64,000 bases of DNA, taken from Prorocentrum cordatum. Lineage: Eukaryota; Sar; Dinophyceae; Prorocentrales; Prorocentraceae. Numbering within the stretch: the first letter of the stretch is position 1; each line of letters begins with the position of its first letter. The translations under genes and the position numbers were made by a program. The notes under the pieces were generated by a model. The model was not told the origin of the DNA. It ran no database searches and was given only the letters and a program-made list of their open reading frames with translations. This document shows positions 1 through 9,422 of this stretch, in pieces. The stretch spans positions 43,292 through 107,291 of the forward strand of contig CAUYUJ010016370.1 in NCBI GenBank assembly GCA_963575745.1, read 5' to 3'.

Positions 1-1168
1 TTGCTGGAACTCGACGCCGCCAGGGGGCCGCCCGCCCCGTGTTTCCGGGGTCGGGCCCAGGGGCAAGCGCGCCCCTCACTGCCGCTGTTGATGCCGAGCT
101 TGGGGGGGGGGGGGGGGGGGGAGGGGGGGGGAGAGGCGGTTCCATGGGTTCCTTGATTCAGGGCCCACTGCCCGCGTTGCTGTTTCCATCAGAACATGTT
201 TCCATCGCCTGCAACGCGTTATGTTACATTCGCTCGCAGGCGGGGCGGAATTGCTTTCGCGCAGCTCTCATGCACGTACAAGAGCGGACTTACAGATGCC
301 GCGGGCTCGGCGCGCGGGCGCCTCATTAAGATAAAGGTTGCTGGTGGTGGGCCAGAAGATTTGCTGTTGGTGAAGCAGAAAAGCATGATTTTCAGATGGA
401 GGCCCTGGCTGACTTTGACTTAGACTTCGTGGATGGGTTTTTCGATGTTTCGCGCGCGGTTGCCCTTTCTTTTTTGCAGCATGCGTTGATTGGCGCGCAG
501 CGCAGGAAGTGCTGTTTTCAGGAGGGGGGGGGGGGTTCACAACTTGCTTCCCCTTACGCGTCGAAAACACATCACCCGTGCGCCTGGGCGCGCGCGCATC
601 CACAATGCGATGCATGTTGTTGATGCATTGATATTCGCACCGCTCAATACGCCCTTGTGTCGACAAGGGGGAACGTCCGCACATGTTCTGAAACGGCCTC
701 CGTTTTGCACTCCGCACCGCAAACGCGCGCGCGTAGATTTGATGCAGTGATGCATCAACCACCAGCTTGAGTCTCACTCGAACGTCTTATTGTTACGGGA
801 CGTGACACGCCGAGCGCGGGCGGGACCCCCCCCCCCGAAAATTTGTTATCAAAATGTTGGGTGTATCTTTTTTGCAGTTGTTTTATGGCGGCCTACAAAA
901 GACGGAAGAGCGCTTAATTTCATGCCACCAGGGCGTCAGCGTAAGTTGCAGCCCCACGCGATTCGTTATTCTGCGGGCGCCCGACATGTTAACCCAGGAG
1001 GAGGACGATAGTCCACTTGAGCCAGCTTGGCTACGGGTGTGGGAAGGGGGGGGGGGAGGAGGAGTAGGAGGAGGAGGAGGAGGAGGAACATGATGAGGAA
1101 AAGCGGGAACCTCAAAACAGAGCAATCTTGAACGACTACACACCGAGCCATAAAACGAAGAGTTCAAA
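1..1168. other. Non-coding, G-run-rich flank
   Basis: No ORF here has protein-like composition. The stretch holds poly-G runs (about 102-130 and 523-535), a GGA-rich tract (about 1045-1088) and CG-alternating patches (for example 589-600 and 722-734). I see no recognisable gene. The block around 83-130 has a short inverted counterpart at about 13415-13450, discussed under rejected items. Confidence 0.6.
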
Positions 1169-1197
1169 TAGACAGATTCTCCAGCAGAATCTGTCTA
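1169..1197. repeat. Perfect 12-bp-stem hairpin
   Basis: The arm at 1169-1180 (TAGACAGATTCT) is the exact reverse complement of 1186-1197, with a 5-nt loop CCAGC. It lies about 415 bp upstream of the relict spliced leader and the first large gene. It could be a MITE remnant or a structured upstream element; nothing in the sequence decides which. Confidence 0.6.
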
Positions 1198-1590
1198 CAC
1201 CTGGCTTGGAGGAGGTTGTCCGTCCCCCTCTACCCTCCGTTCCTTCCAAGAGAGCGCAGCAAACAAAGCAAATTTGAGGGGCAACTTAAATCCAATGGGA
1301 GGCCCCGAACACCACCATTCATTGTACCGACTAGCAAAAAAAACAACCCCAAACCAGGCAAAAACTCCGATCAGACTTGGTAAGTCCTTCCCCTTGCCGA
1401 CCCCCTCTGTTTATTATCCTTATCGTCCCGCCCTTTAAGCGCAGGAGGAACGCGTGTGCCCAAAGTCATTGCGCTTCGCGCTTTTCGTCCTGTGGGTATT
1501 CGCAACGTTGTCAGATGCAATGTCGGTATCACACCCTTCTACATGACTACTGGGGGCCTCCGTCCACTATCCTCCTCCTATCCCCCGTCC

Positions 1591-1611
1591 TCCGTGACCA
1601 TTTTGGCTCAA
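1591..1611 (+). other. Relict dinoflagellate spliced leader (SL) abutting a start codon
   Basis: From 1591 the sequence reads TCCGTGACCATTTTGGCTCA and then A. It matches the 22-nt dinoflagellate SL apart from the positions after TCCGT and the last base. The SL is added to mRNA by trans-splicing and is not normally encoded at gene loci. A genomic copy therefore points to reverse transcription and re-insertion of a trans-spliced mRNA. The next base begins an ATG (1612) in frame with the large ORF, so the relict marks the 5' end of the retroposed message. It is preceded by a TCC-rich tract (about 1568-1590). Confidence 0.75.
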
Positions 1612-4600
1612 ATGGATTTCTTTTCGTTCGCGTGTTCCATATTTCATATGCATATCCCAGGGCTGCAACGGCAGTCGTGCCCATGGTTGCGGCGTTCTTT
1701 GGAGCCGCCTCCTCCGAAGCGACGCCGGCCTGATCAACTGACGTTGCCTTGCGATGTTCTGATCGTGTCTTTCGAGAGGCCCTCCATCAAGGCAGCCATT
1801 GAATGCGTTCTCGTCTGGGGCCTCGGAAGGCTTACCAGCTGTTCCCACGCCACGGACGGTTTATTTGATGATCTTTCGAACGAGGAGAATTGCCAGCTCG
1901 AACTTTTGAGAGAAGATATGAGCAGTGCCAAACACATCCTGGCATCTGGTCGACTCGTGTCGTGGGCGCTGGAGAGTTTCAAGCCAACCGCCGACCCGTG
2001 GGCGTTCAATCCAGGCGAGGGTGGATTCTGCACGAACGTGGCGTGGCAGTCTTGCAGGCGTTTGGAAGACGGCTTCCTGCGGCGATTACTGGACTTGCGA
2101 ATCTACCCTTTCGACGCCACCGTAGGGGAGACCGTGGGCGACTCGCCGTTGTGGGCTTTGCGTGCGCCCCGCTCCGTGTGTTCTCGGTTGGCAGCGAAGC
2201 GCCCTGCCACCATGTGCACGACGCTGCAGGTGGCCGACCAGGTTGGCATCGACGTCCGCCCGAAGCCCTTGCCAGAGCGCGCCGCGGCCGCAGAGGACGG
2301 TGCGAGCGCAGCGCACGATGAGCTCGACAGCCCTGAGGTCGAGGACGCGGCCGCTTTCGCCTTTGAGAATTCGTACCCAGTGCGGGTAATTCTGCAAGTG
2401 GTGATGCTGTCTTATCGCGTGCGCAACCCGGATGACATCCACGCGGTTGTCCAGCTGGCATCGTCTTTGGTTCTTCCCGTTGATGAACACATTGGTTTTT
2501 TGAGCAAGCTCGATCGCAACGAGGTCCGACTGCCGAGGGGGAGCACTGTATATAGAGCCCGCGTCAAGTTGGATTACATGAACATGTTGTACCAGAGGCG
2601 CCTCTTCGCACGGGCCCAAGATGAACGCGAAACGTGGTTTTCTCAGTTGGCAGCTGACGCATCCCCGCAGGCAGGTTATGATTATTTCAACATCGTCGAG
2701 GAGCGGGCGACTTTGCGGGGCACGCCGTCGGCCATCGCCTTCGATGCCGCGCGCTTCGGCGCGCTCAAGTTGTTCAAGTGGAAGAGGCGCACGCTGCCAG
2801 TTGCCGTGCTTGGCCGCGGAGCTGGGTCTGCAGCCCACAAGGCAATCAAGGTTGTGGATGCCATAATGCTCGAGACCAGCCCGAGCATGATTCACGCGCG
2901 GCTGAAGACCGTCACGGGCTTCCTTGCCGACCAGGGCACGGAGCTCAAGATCGGCGACTGCCCGAGCTTTTCCGATGACATCATGGTCACCATTCGGAGG
3001 CTCCAGCGTGATGGCGCGTGGCTTGACGACGACGCCCAGGCGGCCTACTTGTTCCCGCGGGCCGTTGTGATTTCAGACCATCTGCACGTGGTCTTCAACG
3101 CCTTGGAGGAGTGTTTGACGTCTTCGGAGGCGTGGCCGAACTTCGAGCCTTTATTTCGTCAGCTCTGCCTGTTCTTCGGGGACCAGAAAAATCGCGACAG
3201 GCTGTTGGGGGTTTGCATGGACACCGCGCCTGCGCACCATCGGAAGCTTTTCCACGCGTTCGCTGGGCATTGTTTCGAGTGGCGGTTTTGGGGTCTGGCG
3301 GAGCAGATGTCCACGCAGCTCGCAGGTTTCTGGGACGTGTTATGCATGTACTGGGACAAGGGCAAGATGCCTAGGGACGGTGAGTTGAGCGATGCAGCGC
3401 TGTCCGACGTTGACCGCATGGTCAAGGCAGACGAGAATGACTTGCCTGGCATCGCCGCGATGCTCTGGGCGACTTCTGTCATCTCGCAGGTAGTTGGGCG
3501 GGTTGCCAGTTGGATGTCTGGTTGCTGGTGCCATCGGGACTTGGTGGCTGAGAAGCCGCTGTATGCCCAGAGGGTCAGGGAGTTGGAAAAGCGCGGCGTC
3601 GACGGCGGCATCTGCCCCTGGTGCGGCCGCCGAGGCCCAGAAATGGCAATGGGCGAAGTGAGGGTCATGTGCGGTCGGATCCAGGGCGCCACGTCGGACG
3701 GCTACCGCGCGGCTTTGGTCGCCGCCCCCGAGAAGGTTCGGATTGCGTGCCTGCGTTTCGAGCGGCATGCGAAGGATAGGCTTTGCGAGGCCCTGCGAGC
3801 GAAGTTCGCCTTCTGGGAGGAGCTTCCGTACGCATTCGTCGGCTTGTTTTCCGCTTACATGGGTTACGATCTCGAGAGCTGTACGTCCCTCGGCAATCGC
3901 ATACTCGCCCAGTGGGGGGGCTGCGCCAACAAGAGGAGCTGCCATCGAGTGACAATCGCATTTTTCGCAGACGCCGCCCTTGTCGAGCAGCTCGGCCACT
4001 TCAGCGAGGGCGGTCGCGCGCTGCATTGTTTCCCCGACCTCTTCACGTTTGTCTTCAGCTACTCCGCGAACACCGTCGTCAGCCACTACGTTGAAGGAAG
4101 GCACCGCCAAATCTCGCTCCACGCCAGCGGGGCGGCGGCGCATACAAAGCCTGGTGGGCAGAGTGCTTTGATGAGGAAGGGCCAGTCCGAAGAGCTATGT
4201 GGGCTACCAGACTTCCTGAACTGGTCTGCAGTGCACTGGCGAAGCAAGGACTCCTTGCTCAAACTGTTGACCCCCCGCTTCGCCCCCGCTGATATCGCCA
4301 GGGCGACGTGCCAGCAGAAGGTCGCCATGATTTACGGCGCCGACGTCGCGTCGCAGTTTCAGGATGTCAAGGGCTACAGCGACGTTATCGCCGCCTGGGA
4401 CAAGGTCAGGGCGCGCGCCAAAACGACGTTGGCCTTGCCCATGACTGCTGCGGAGAAGCTCGGTGTGAACTACTTCAAGGGCCGCCTCGAGGTGTCGCAG
4501 TCTTACATCGTGGAGAAGGCATTGGCTGACGCTGCTGCTTCGGGCCCTTGCGCGGCTGCAGCTTCCGACGTCACTTGCGAGGACTTCGCGGCGGTTGCCT

Positions 4601-4974
4601 TCGAGCCGTGGGCGGCCGTGGAGCTCGGCAGCGCTGGTCGCGACGTCTTCTTCACCGTCATCGATCCGAACCCTGAGCGCAAGAAGCGCTTGCACGGCCA
4701 GGCCGTGGAGACGGCGACGTGCGAGGTCATTGTCAGGGTGCATGCCTTCAGCGGCACGGAGGCAGGCGCGGTGGGGCATGGCGGCCAGGTGGCAAGGTGC
4801 CAGAGGGCCCCGGTGTATACACCACGTCGATTGGTCGGCCCAGGAGTTCGGTGCATGGGAGATCCCGCCTCCCACATCCATGGGAGGGGGGGAGGGGGGC
4901 GCGTATGCACCGAACTTCGTGGCCGAGCAAACGGCGTGGTGTATACATCGGGGCCCTCCCAAGGTGGAGCCTGA
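1612..4974 (+). CDS. Transposase-like protein, N-terminal part (gene split by a MITE)
   Basis: The open frame runs from 1456, but I choose the ATG at 1612 because it directly follows a relict spliced leader, which marks an mRNA 5' end. The N-terminus has a nuclear-localisation-like basic run (PPPPKRRRP, about 1705-1731). The centre has LADQGTE (about 2923), then VVISDHLHVVFN (about 3067), a CPWC pair (about 3614) and a conserved-looking HYVEGRHRQISLH block (about 4084). Asp/His blocks of this kind around a large helical region resemble RNase H-fold DDE transposases, but I cannot place it in a named superfamily. There are no reverse transcriptase motifs. The last roughly 58 codons are read inside an inserted element, so the natural frame ends near 4799 and continues in another frame after 4959. 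Codon use is GC-rich and protein-like throughout. Confidence 0.7.
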   Translation: MDFFSFACSIFHMHIPGLQRQSCPWLRRSLEPPPPKRRRPDQLTLPCDVLIVSFERPSIKAAIECVLVWGLGRLTSCSHATDGLFDDLSNEENCQLELLREDMSSAKHILASGRLVSWALESFKPTADPWAFNPGEGGFCTNVAWQSCRRLEDGFLRRLLDLRIYPFDATVGETVGDSPLWALRAPRSVCSRLAAKRPATMCTTLQVADQVGIDVRPKPLPERAAAAEDGASAAHDELDSPEVEDAAAFAFENSYPVRVILQVVMLSYRVRNPDDIHAVVQLASSLVLPVDEHIGFLSKLDRNEVRLPRGSTVYRARVKLDYMNMLYQRRLFARAQDERETWFSQLAADASPQAGYDYFNIVEERATLRGTPSAIAFDAARFGALKLFKWKRRTLPVAVLGRGAGSAAHKAIKVVDAIMLETSPSMIHARLKTVTGFLADQGTELKIGDCPSFSDDIMVTIRRLQRDGAWLDDDAQAAYLFPRAVVISDHLHVVFNALEECLTSSEAWPNFEPLFRQLCLFFGDQKNRDRLLGVCMDTAPAHHRKLFHAFAGHCFEWRFWGLAEQMSTQLAGFWDVLCMYWDKGKMPRDGELSDAALSDVDRMVKADENDLPGIAAMLWATSVISQVVGRVASWMSGCWCHRDLVAEKPLYAQRVRELEKRGVDGGICPWCGRRGPEMAMGEVRVMCGRIQGATSDGYRAALVAAPEKVRIACLRFERHAKDRLCEALRAKFAFWEELPYAFVGLFSAYMGYDLESCTSLGNRILAQWGGCANKRSCHRVTIAFFADAALVEQLGHFSEGGRALHCFPDLFTFVFSYSANTVVSHYVEGRHRQISLHASGAAAHTKPGGQSALMRKGQSEELCGLPDFLNWSAVHWRSKDSLLKLLTPRFAPADIARATCQQKVAMIYGADVASQFQDVKGYSDVIAAWDKVRARAKTTLALPMTAAEKLGVNYFKGRLEVSQSYIVEKALADAAASGPCAAAASDVTCEDFAAVAFEPWAAVELGSAGRDVFFTVIDPNPERKKRLHGQAVETATCEVIVRVHAFSGTEAGAVGHGGQVARCQRAPVYTPRRLVGPGVRCMGDPASHIHGRGGGGRVCTELRGRANGVVYTSGPSQGGA
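4800..4959. mobile_element. Foldback MITE inserted in the transposase-like gene
   Basis: The ends are inverted repeats. The left arm includes AGGGCCCCGGTGTATACACC; the right arm reversed reads AGGGCCCCGATGTATACACC. Pairing continues inwards to GTTCGGTGCAT, giving arms of about 55 bp at roughly 85% identity. The element is flanked by the 7-bp direct repeat CAAGGTG (4793-4799 and 4960-4966), a likely target-site duplication. Element plus one duplicate is 167 bp, which is 2 modulo 3. That exactly accounts for the shift from frame 1 upstream to frame 3 downstream. Confidence 0.85.
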
Positions 4975-6284
4975 GGCGGTGGTGCGCCACGCCTGCCATG
5001 TTCCAGCGCGCCTTCGGCTCGCTGCGCCGCTGCACCGAGTTGAGCGAGAGTTGCGCGTGCAGCCCCTTCGCGCGGCCTGCGCCCAGTGCGCCATCGGGCG
5101 TTCTTGCCATTGCGCCCGGGTGCGCGAGGGCCATCGAGCCACCGACGCTGGTGGTGCCAGGGGAGGCAGGAGACGCTGGCGATATGGTCAAATTGCTGGT
5201 TGCCAGGGTGCGGGAGCACGGCTTGCCACAGTTGATGGGCGCAATGGACTTCCCGCGGTGGAATCTGGATGAGATGATGCATCTCGTAGACACGGGGCTG
5301 GTAGACTGCGAACGCAACGAGTTCGGCGATGCAGCTTACAGGATCCGCCCCGAGAACGTCGTCTTTACATTATCGACCCAGGTGTCCAGAGCTGTATATG
5401 ACGGCACTTATACGAGGGTGGAACTGAGCGACAAGTGTTTCGGACGCGTGAGCAAGCCCGAGATTTTCTTTAGTTTGTTGGCGTCGGGCTTTCGCCCTGT
5501 CGAATCGGCCGCTGCCCCCCCTCTGGTGCCAGGTGGCGATCTGGTAGTTTGCGTGCCGAACTTGCATCGGAGCAAGGCGTATCTGCAGGCTTTAGCGTGT
5601 CTCGGCGAAATTTGGGGTAAAGGAGTGGAGTCTGCCAGCCACAACGGCACCCGCAATTACTACATGTGCTTGCTTCGCCTGAAAAACCCCGCCCCCCTGA
5701 ATGCCATAGCGGACGTGGCCAGCTCGAGCGACGCGGTTTGGAAGGCGTTGCTCGAGCGAGAATTCCAGGGCGAGGGCGCAGACGTCGTTGCCCTCGAATA
5801 CGAGCCAGATGCGCCAGATGCGGGCGGCCATCCAGTACATCCTGCGCCCCCTGTCGGCGCAGGCGGCGGCGCTGCGGCAGGCGCCGCGCTGGCCGATGTG
5901 GTGCCAGCGGCGGCCGTTCCCGCCGCTGCAGCGTTGCCGATTGAGCTCGGGCCCATGGCTTTTTGGTTTGATGTCGGCGGCGAGCCGCTTGCCGTTAGGT
6001 TGGACGGTTTCAGCCACCAGAACGGCATTCGCCGCGCGTATGCCCAGTGCAAGTGCGAGGGACACAACAAATGTTTCAAATACACGAACCTTGCGAGATG
6101 GCCAAAGCCATGGCACGCAGTTGCATTTGTTTTGAAATACATGCGTGACGGGGTTGGGCAACCCGATAAGGAGAGCCACGTGCTATACGTGCCAGACCCA
6201 ACAGTTGAACAATTGGAGGCGATGGGGGGCGAAATGCCCCCAGAGATCATGGTTGATGACTTCCCAGTCAAGTTTGCTGATTGA
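4960..6284 (+). CDS. Transposase-like protein, C-terminal part
   Basis: This is the continuation of the gene that starts at 1612, in frame 3 after the MITE. The translation is protein-like from about 4960 to the TGA at 6282-6284. It includes a segment around 5180-5700 with RVREHGLPQLMGAMDFPRWN and LVVCVPNLHRSKAYLQALA. An Ala/Pro-rich linker follows (about 5810-5940). The C-terminus is a Cys/His-rich motif, AQCKCEGHNKCFKYTNL (about 6040-6090), possibly zinc-binding. With the upstream part the full protein would be about 1,500 residues. An ATG-initiated ORF exists from 4719, but its first 80 codons are read through the MITE and are not credible coding sequence. The function of this half is unknown. 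It could be the nucleic-acid-binding end of a transposase. Confidence 0.65.
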
Positions 6285-7062
6285 GCTCTCTGCTGGAAGA
6301 AAAGACCTGCAGTATCCAGCTCCACCGTTGCCCTGGTCCCCCCATCCGCATCCTTGTCCTCGTGACTCCTCCTCGCACTCCTCATCCTCGTCCTAGTCCT
6401 CATCTCCTCCCCTGGTCCCGCATCGCGCCCCCTCTTCCGCGGCGGTTGCTCCCGCTCGCCCGCCGCTGCGCCTTACGTCGCGCAGATCTTCACGGCGCAG
6501 GCTGGACGGGGCCGCCCCGCCCATCTCTGCTGGCAGGGCGGAGCGGGGGGGGGGGGCGGGAGGGCGGGGCAGGGGTCAGAGGGCACGGGGCGGGGCGAGG
6601 GGGCAGAGGGAGGGGGCGGAGCGGGGCGGGGAGGGAATGAGACAACATGTGAGTTGCCGTCCCAGCGAAAGCGAGGACCCCGTCCAGTTGCACCCGCCCG
6701 TCGCTCCACAGTCGCTCCACAGTCGCTCCACTGTCGCTCCATTGTCGCTCCACTGTCGCTCCACTGTCGCTCCACTGTCGCTCCATTGTCGCTCCACTGT
6801 CGCTCCACTGTCGCTCCACTGTCGCTCCACTGTCGCTCCACTGTCGCTCCACTGTCGCTGCCCCGTCGGCCCTCCCCCGCCCCCGTCGCCTTCCCGCCCC
6901 CTTCCCATCCTCCCCCACGCCGTATGTTGAAGCCCATTTTGGGCGGTGACCCCGCGCGGGCATCGACAGGGCGGCGCTGGGGCCCAGCTGGGCGTCTGGG
7001 GAAGCGTCGGCGGGGCCGAGGCCGCAGCCCTCTCGGCTCAAGTCTTTTCGAGGGTCTGAGGT
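6285..7062. other. Intergenic spacer before the methyltransferase
   Basis: About 780 bp of TCC/CTC-rich sequence (6310-6420), poly-G and GGGGC runs (6540-6640) and an 11-bp minisatellite. No credible ORF is present. The minus-strand ORF across it is a translation of the minisatellite. Confidence 0.6.
6700..6862. repeat. 11-bp minisatellite, about 14 units
   Basis: The unit is GTCGCTCCACT, tandemly repeated about 14 times with rare A/T variants at two positions. Because 11 is not a multiple of 3, every frame stays open and yields an 11-residue repeat in translation. The array ends about 200 bp upstream of the methyltransferase start. Confidence 0.9.
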
Positions 7063-8343
7063 ATGCAGCTCGTGCGGAGCAACCCCCCGTGGAAGCGTTC
7101 GGGCATGAAGTCGCCCAACTACGCTCATGCCATCAGCCTGCCTTTCGCGGGCATCGGGGGGCCCGACCGAGCCATGATGGAGGGCGGCTTCCCAGCGATC
7201 TTCGTGAACATCATCGACAAACGACCCGAGTGCAAGCCCGTGCTGGACAGCCTGCACCGCCAGAACATCACGATGGTCGGTCTCATCCATGAGATCCCCA
7301 ACACCAGTCTGATGACATCGCACGGTTTGATCGCAGGCCCGCCTTGTCCAGACTTCTCTCTCCAGGGCACTGGCGCGGGCCTCGACGGGGCGCACGGCCC
7401 CGCGTTCTTGGATCTGCTCGACCTCATCAAGCACCTTGCTCGGCAGGCCGAGGGCCTCCGTCTCAGGTGGGTCGTCCTGGAGAGCGTCTGGTCCATCACC
7501 TATACGCACGAGGGAGGCGAGAACAACCTCTTGAGGATCAGACATTGGTGGTTGTCGAACATGCCCGATTGGACGGACTTCAGCGTCATTCGCATGGACG
7601 CGCGCGACTCGGGCATGGCGCAGAGGCGCGACAGAGCTTTCCTCATTTCTTTCCAGAAGGATTTCGCCCAGGTGACTGGGACTATTGACTGCCCGCCCGC
7701 TGCTATGGATCACGGCCGCCTCGAGGATGTCTTGGAGGACGTCGAGCCGAACCACGTGGAGCGTGGCGTGACTGCCTTGCAGGAGGACAACATCGTCAAC
7801 TACCTCGACAAGTTCAAGAACACGGGCAGGGGCAACATCTTCAAGACGCGCTGGTTCGACTCCAAGTACCCCGACTCCGACCTGGCCATCGTCGACGCGA
7901 GCCGCCGACCGACGTCGGAGCCCGGTTTCGGGAACAAGGTCCACGTCGGCTACTGCCCCACCCTGACGACGCAGAACCGATTCTTGGTTGTCCTCTCCAG
8001 GGCGGACGGTGATCGCAACCCGAAGGTCCCCGACAAGGGGTGGCGTCTCATGACGATGAAGGAGCGGTCGGCCTTGAGCGGAGTCGTGTACGAGTCGGTC
8101 GAGGGCTTGCAAACGGAGGCGCAGCTGATCACCAGCTTCGGAAACGCAATCCCCGTCAACATGGCAGGTGACATCATCCAGCTCGTGATGGACAAGTGGG
8201 CCGCGTGGGAGCAGTTCCTTCTCCGCAACGGTCGTGACCTGGAGATCGAGCCCAAGTGGACCGAGGACCCTCGCCCGCAGAAGCGCCAGAAGGTCAACAA
8301 GCGGCCCGCTGAGGCTGCACCCATCATCAGCGACAGCGATTGA
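7063..8343 (+). CDS. C5-cytosine DNA methyltransferase
   Basis: This 426-residue intronless protein should transfer a methyl group from S-adenosylmethionine to C5 of cytosine in DNA. The family motifs appear in order: motif I FAGIGG (residues 28-33, SAM binding); motif IV GPPCPDFS (92-99, catalytic Cys95); motif VI VLESVW (138-143, catalytic Glu140, with Ser where Asn is usual); motif VIII QRRDR (187-191); motif IX RLMTMKERSALSG (328-340); motif X GNAIPVNMA (360-368). The tail PQKRQKVNKRP (405-415) looks like a nuclear localisation signal. There is no chromatin-targeting domain (BAH, PHD or PWWP), so it is a stand-alone catalytic domain of roughly bacterial or Dnmt2 size. The motif VIII-IX gap (about 135 residues) would hold target recognition. 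It lies between two other large plus-strand genes. Methyltransferases carried by retrotransposons are known in dinoflagellates, but no RT gene adjoins this one. Confidence 0.92.
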   Translation: MQLVRSNPPWKRSGMKSPNYAHAISLPFAGIGGPDRAMMEGGFPAIFVNIIDKRPECKPVLDSLHRQNITMVGLIHEIPNTSLMTSHGLIAGPPCPDFSLQGTGAGLDGAHGPAFLDLLDLIKHLARQAEGLRLRWVVLESVWSITYTHEGGENNLLRIRHWWLSNMPDWTDFSVIRMDARDSGMAQRRDRAFLISFQKDFAQVTGTIDCPPAAMDHGRLEDVLEDVEPNHVERGVTALQEDNIVNYLDKFKNTGRGNIFKTRWFDSKYPDSDLAIVDASRRPTSEPGFGNKVHVGYCPTLTTQNRFLVVLSRADGDRNPKVPDKGWRLMTMKERSALSGVVYESVEGLQTEAQLITSFGNAIPVNMAGDIIQLVMDKWAAWEQFLLRNGRDLEIEPKWTEDPRPQKRQKVNKRPAEAAPIISDSD

Positions 8344-9422
8344 TACCAGGCCCGCGCCTGCCGCGCCGTCCCCAGCTGGCGCCAATTTTTTTCGTACATG
8401 TGCATGCGTTCGCCGAGATGCCAGACGGGCACCGATGGGGGCTGCTCTATAGACGTGCAAATACAAAATGCCCCGCCCCTGCGCGTCCTCGATCTCGCCC
8501 CCTCGCCCTCGGTGGCATAAGTCACAACGCTCTAGTGCCCTCTGCTTCCAGGTGTTTGTCTCGGAGTCGGCCTGGGCACCCCTCTCGGCCCCGTGGGGGC
8601 CCCTCTCCCCTGCATCCTCCCTCCTCTGCCCCCTCAGCCCCCGTGGGGAGCCCGAGTTTTCACGCGCGAGCCCTCGGAATGAGCCCTCCTCCTCCTCCTC
8701 CTCTTGGAGCCCTCTTCCTCCTCTTCCTCCTGGAGCCCTCTTGGAGCCCTCTTCCTCCTCCTCTTCCTCCTCCTCTTCCTCCTCCTCCTCTTCCTCTTGG
8801 AGCCCTCTTGGAGCCCTCTTCCTCCTCTTGGAGCCCTCCTCTTGGAGCCCCGTGGGGAGCCAGAGTTTTCACGCGCGAGCCCTCTTCCTCCCCCTCCTCC
8901 TCCTCCTCCTCCTCTTGGAGCCCTCTTGGAGCACTATTGGGCCCCTGGTTGGCCCATGAGACGGCTCCAAGAGGGCCCCGAAGAGCTCTAGGCAAACAGG
9001 CTCTTTGTCTAGAGCTCCCTGGGGCCGTCTGGGAGCCATTTTGGGGCCCTCTTGGGACCGCATTGGGGCCGTCTTGGCGCCCATAAGATGGATCCAAGAG
9101 GGCCCCAATATGCCTCCAAGAGGGCCCCCAGAGGGCCCCAATAAGGCCCCAAGCGGACCCCGAACGACAAGCTTAATGTGACATGTTTTTTGACACCTTA
9201 CTTGCGTGTTGGGCCCCTTTTGGGCTCCCCCAGGTGGCCCTGTTGGGGCCCTCTTGGGCCTTGTCGGGGCCTTCTTGGACCCTTCCCAAAGCCTTTGGAA
9301 TGGGCCCTCTTGGACCGTGATCCGTCTCGTCGGAGGACAGCAGCCTTTTGTGCTCAGGGTTGGGTGCGGCTGCCCAGCTTGCCCCGCCCACCTTTGGAGC
9401 TGCAGGCCGATCTGCGGCTGCA
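8344..9422. other. Pyrimidine-rich and GGGCCC-repeat spacer
   Basis: No gene. A 34-bp direct repeat with one mismatch (core GAGTTTTCACGCGCGAGCCC) occurs at about 8642-8675 and about 8850-8884. Between and after the copies lies a TCC/TTGGAGCCC tract (8685-8935). From about 8930 to 9330 the sequence is dominated by degenerate units of CCAAGAGGGCCCC and its complement. Confidence 0.6.

Noticed and set aside
6700-6862. CRISPR-like array.
   Set aside because: Units are contiguous 11-mers without unique spacers. It is a minisatellite in a eukaryotic genome. The same applies to 57461-58565.
6490-8466. Minus-strand ORF of 658 codons antisense to the methyltransferase.
   Set aside because: Antisense shadow of a GC-rich gene plus a translated 11-bp minisatellite. 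No domain.
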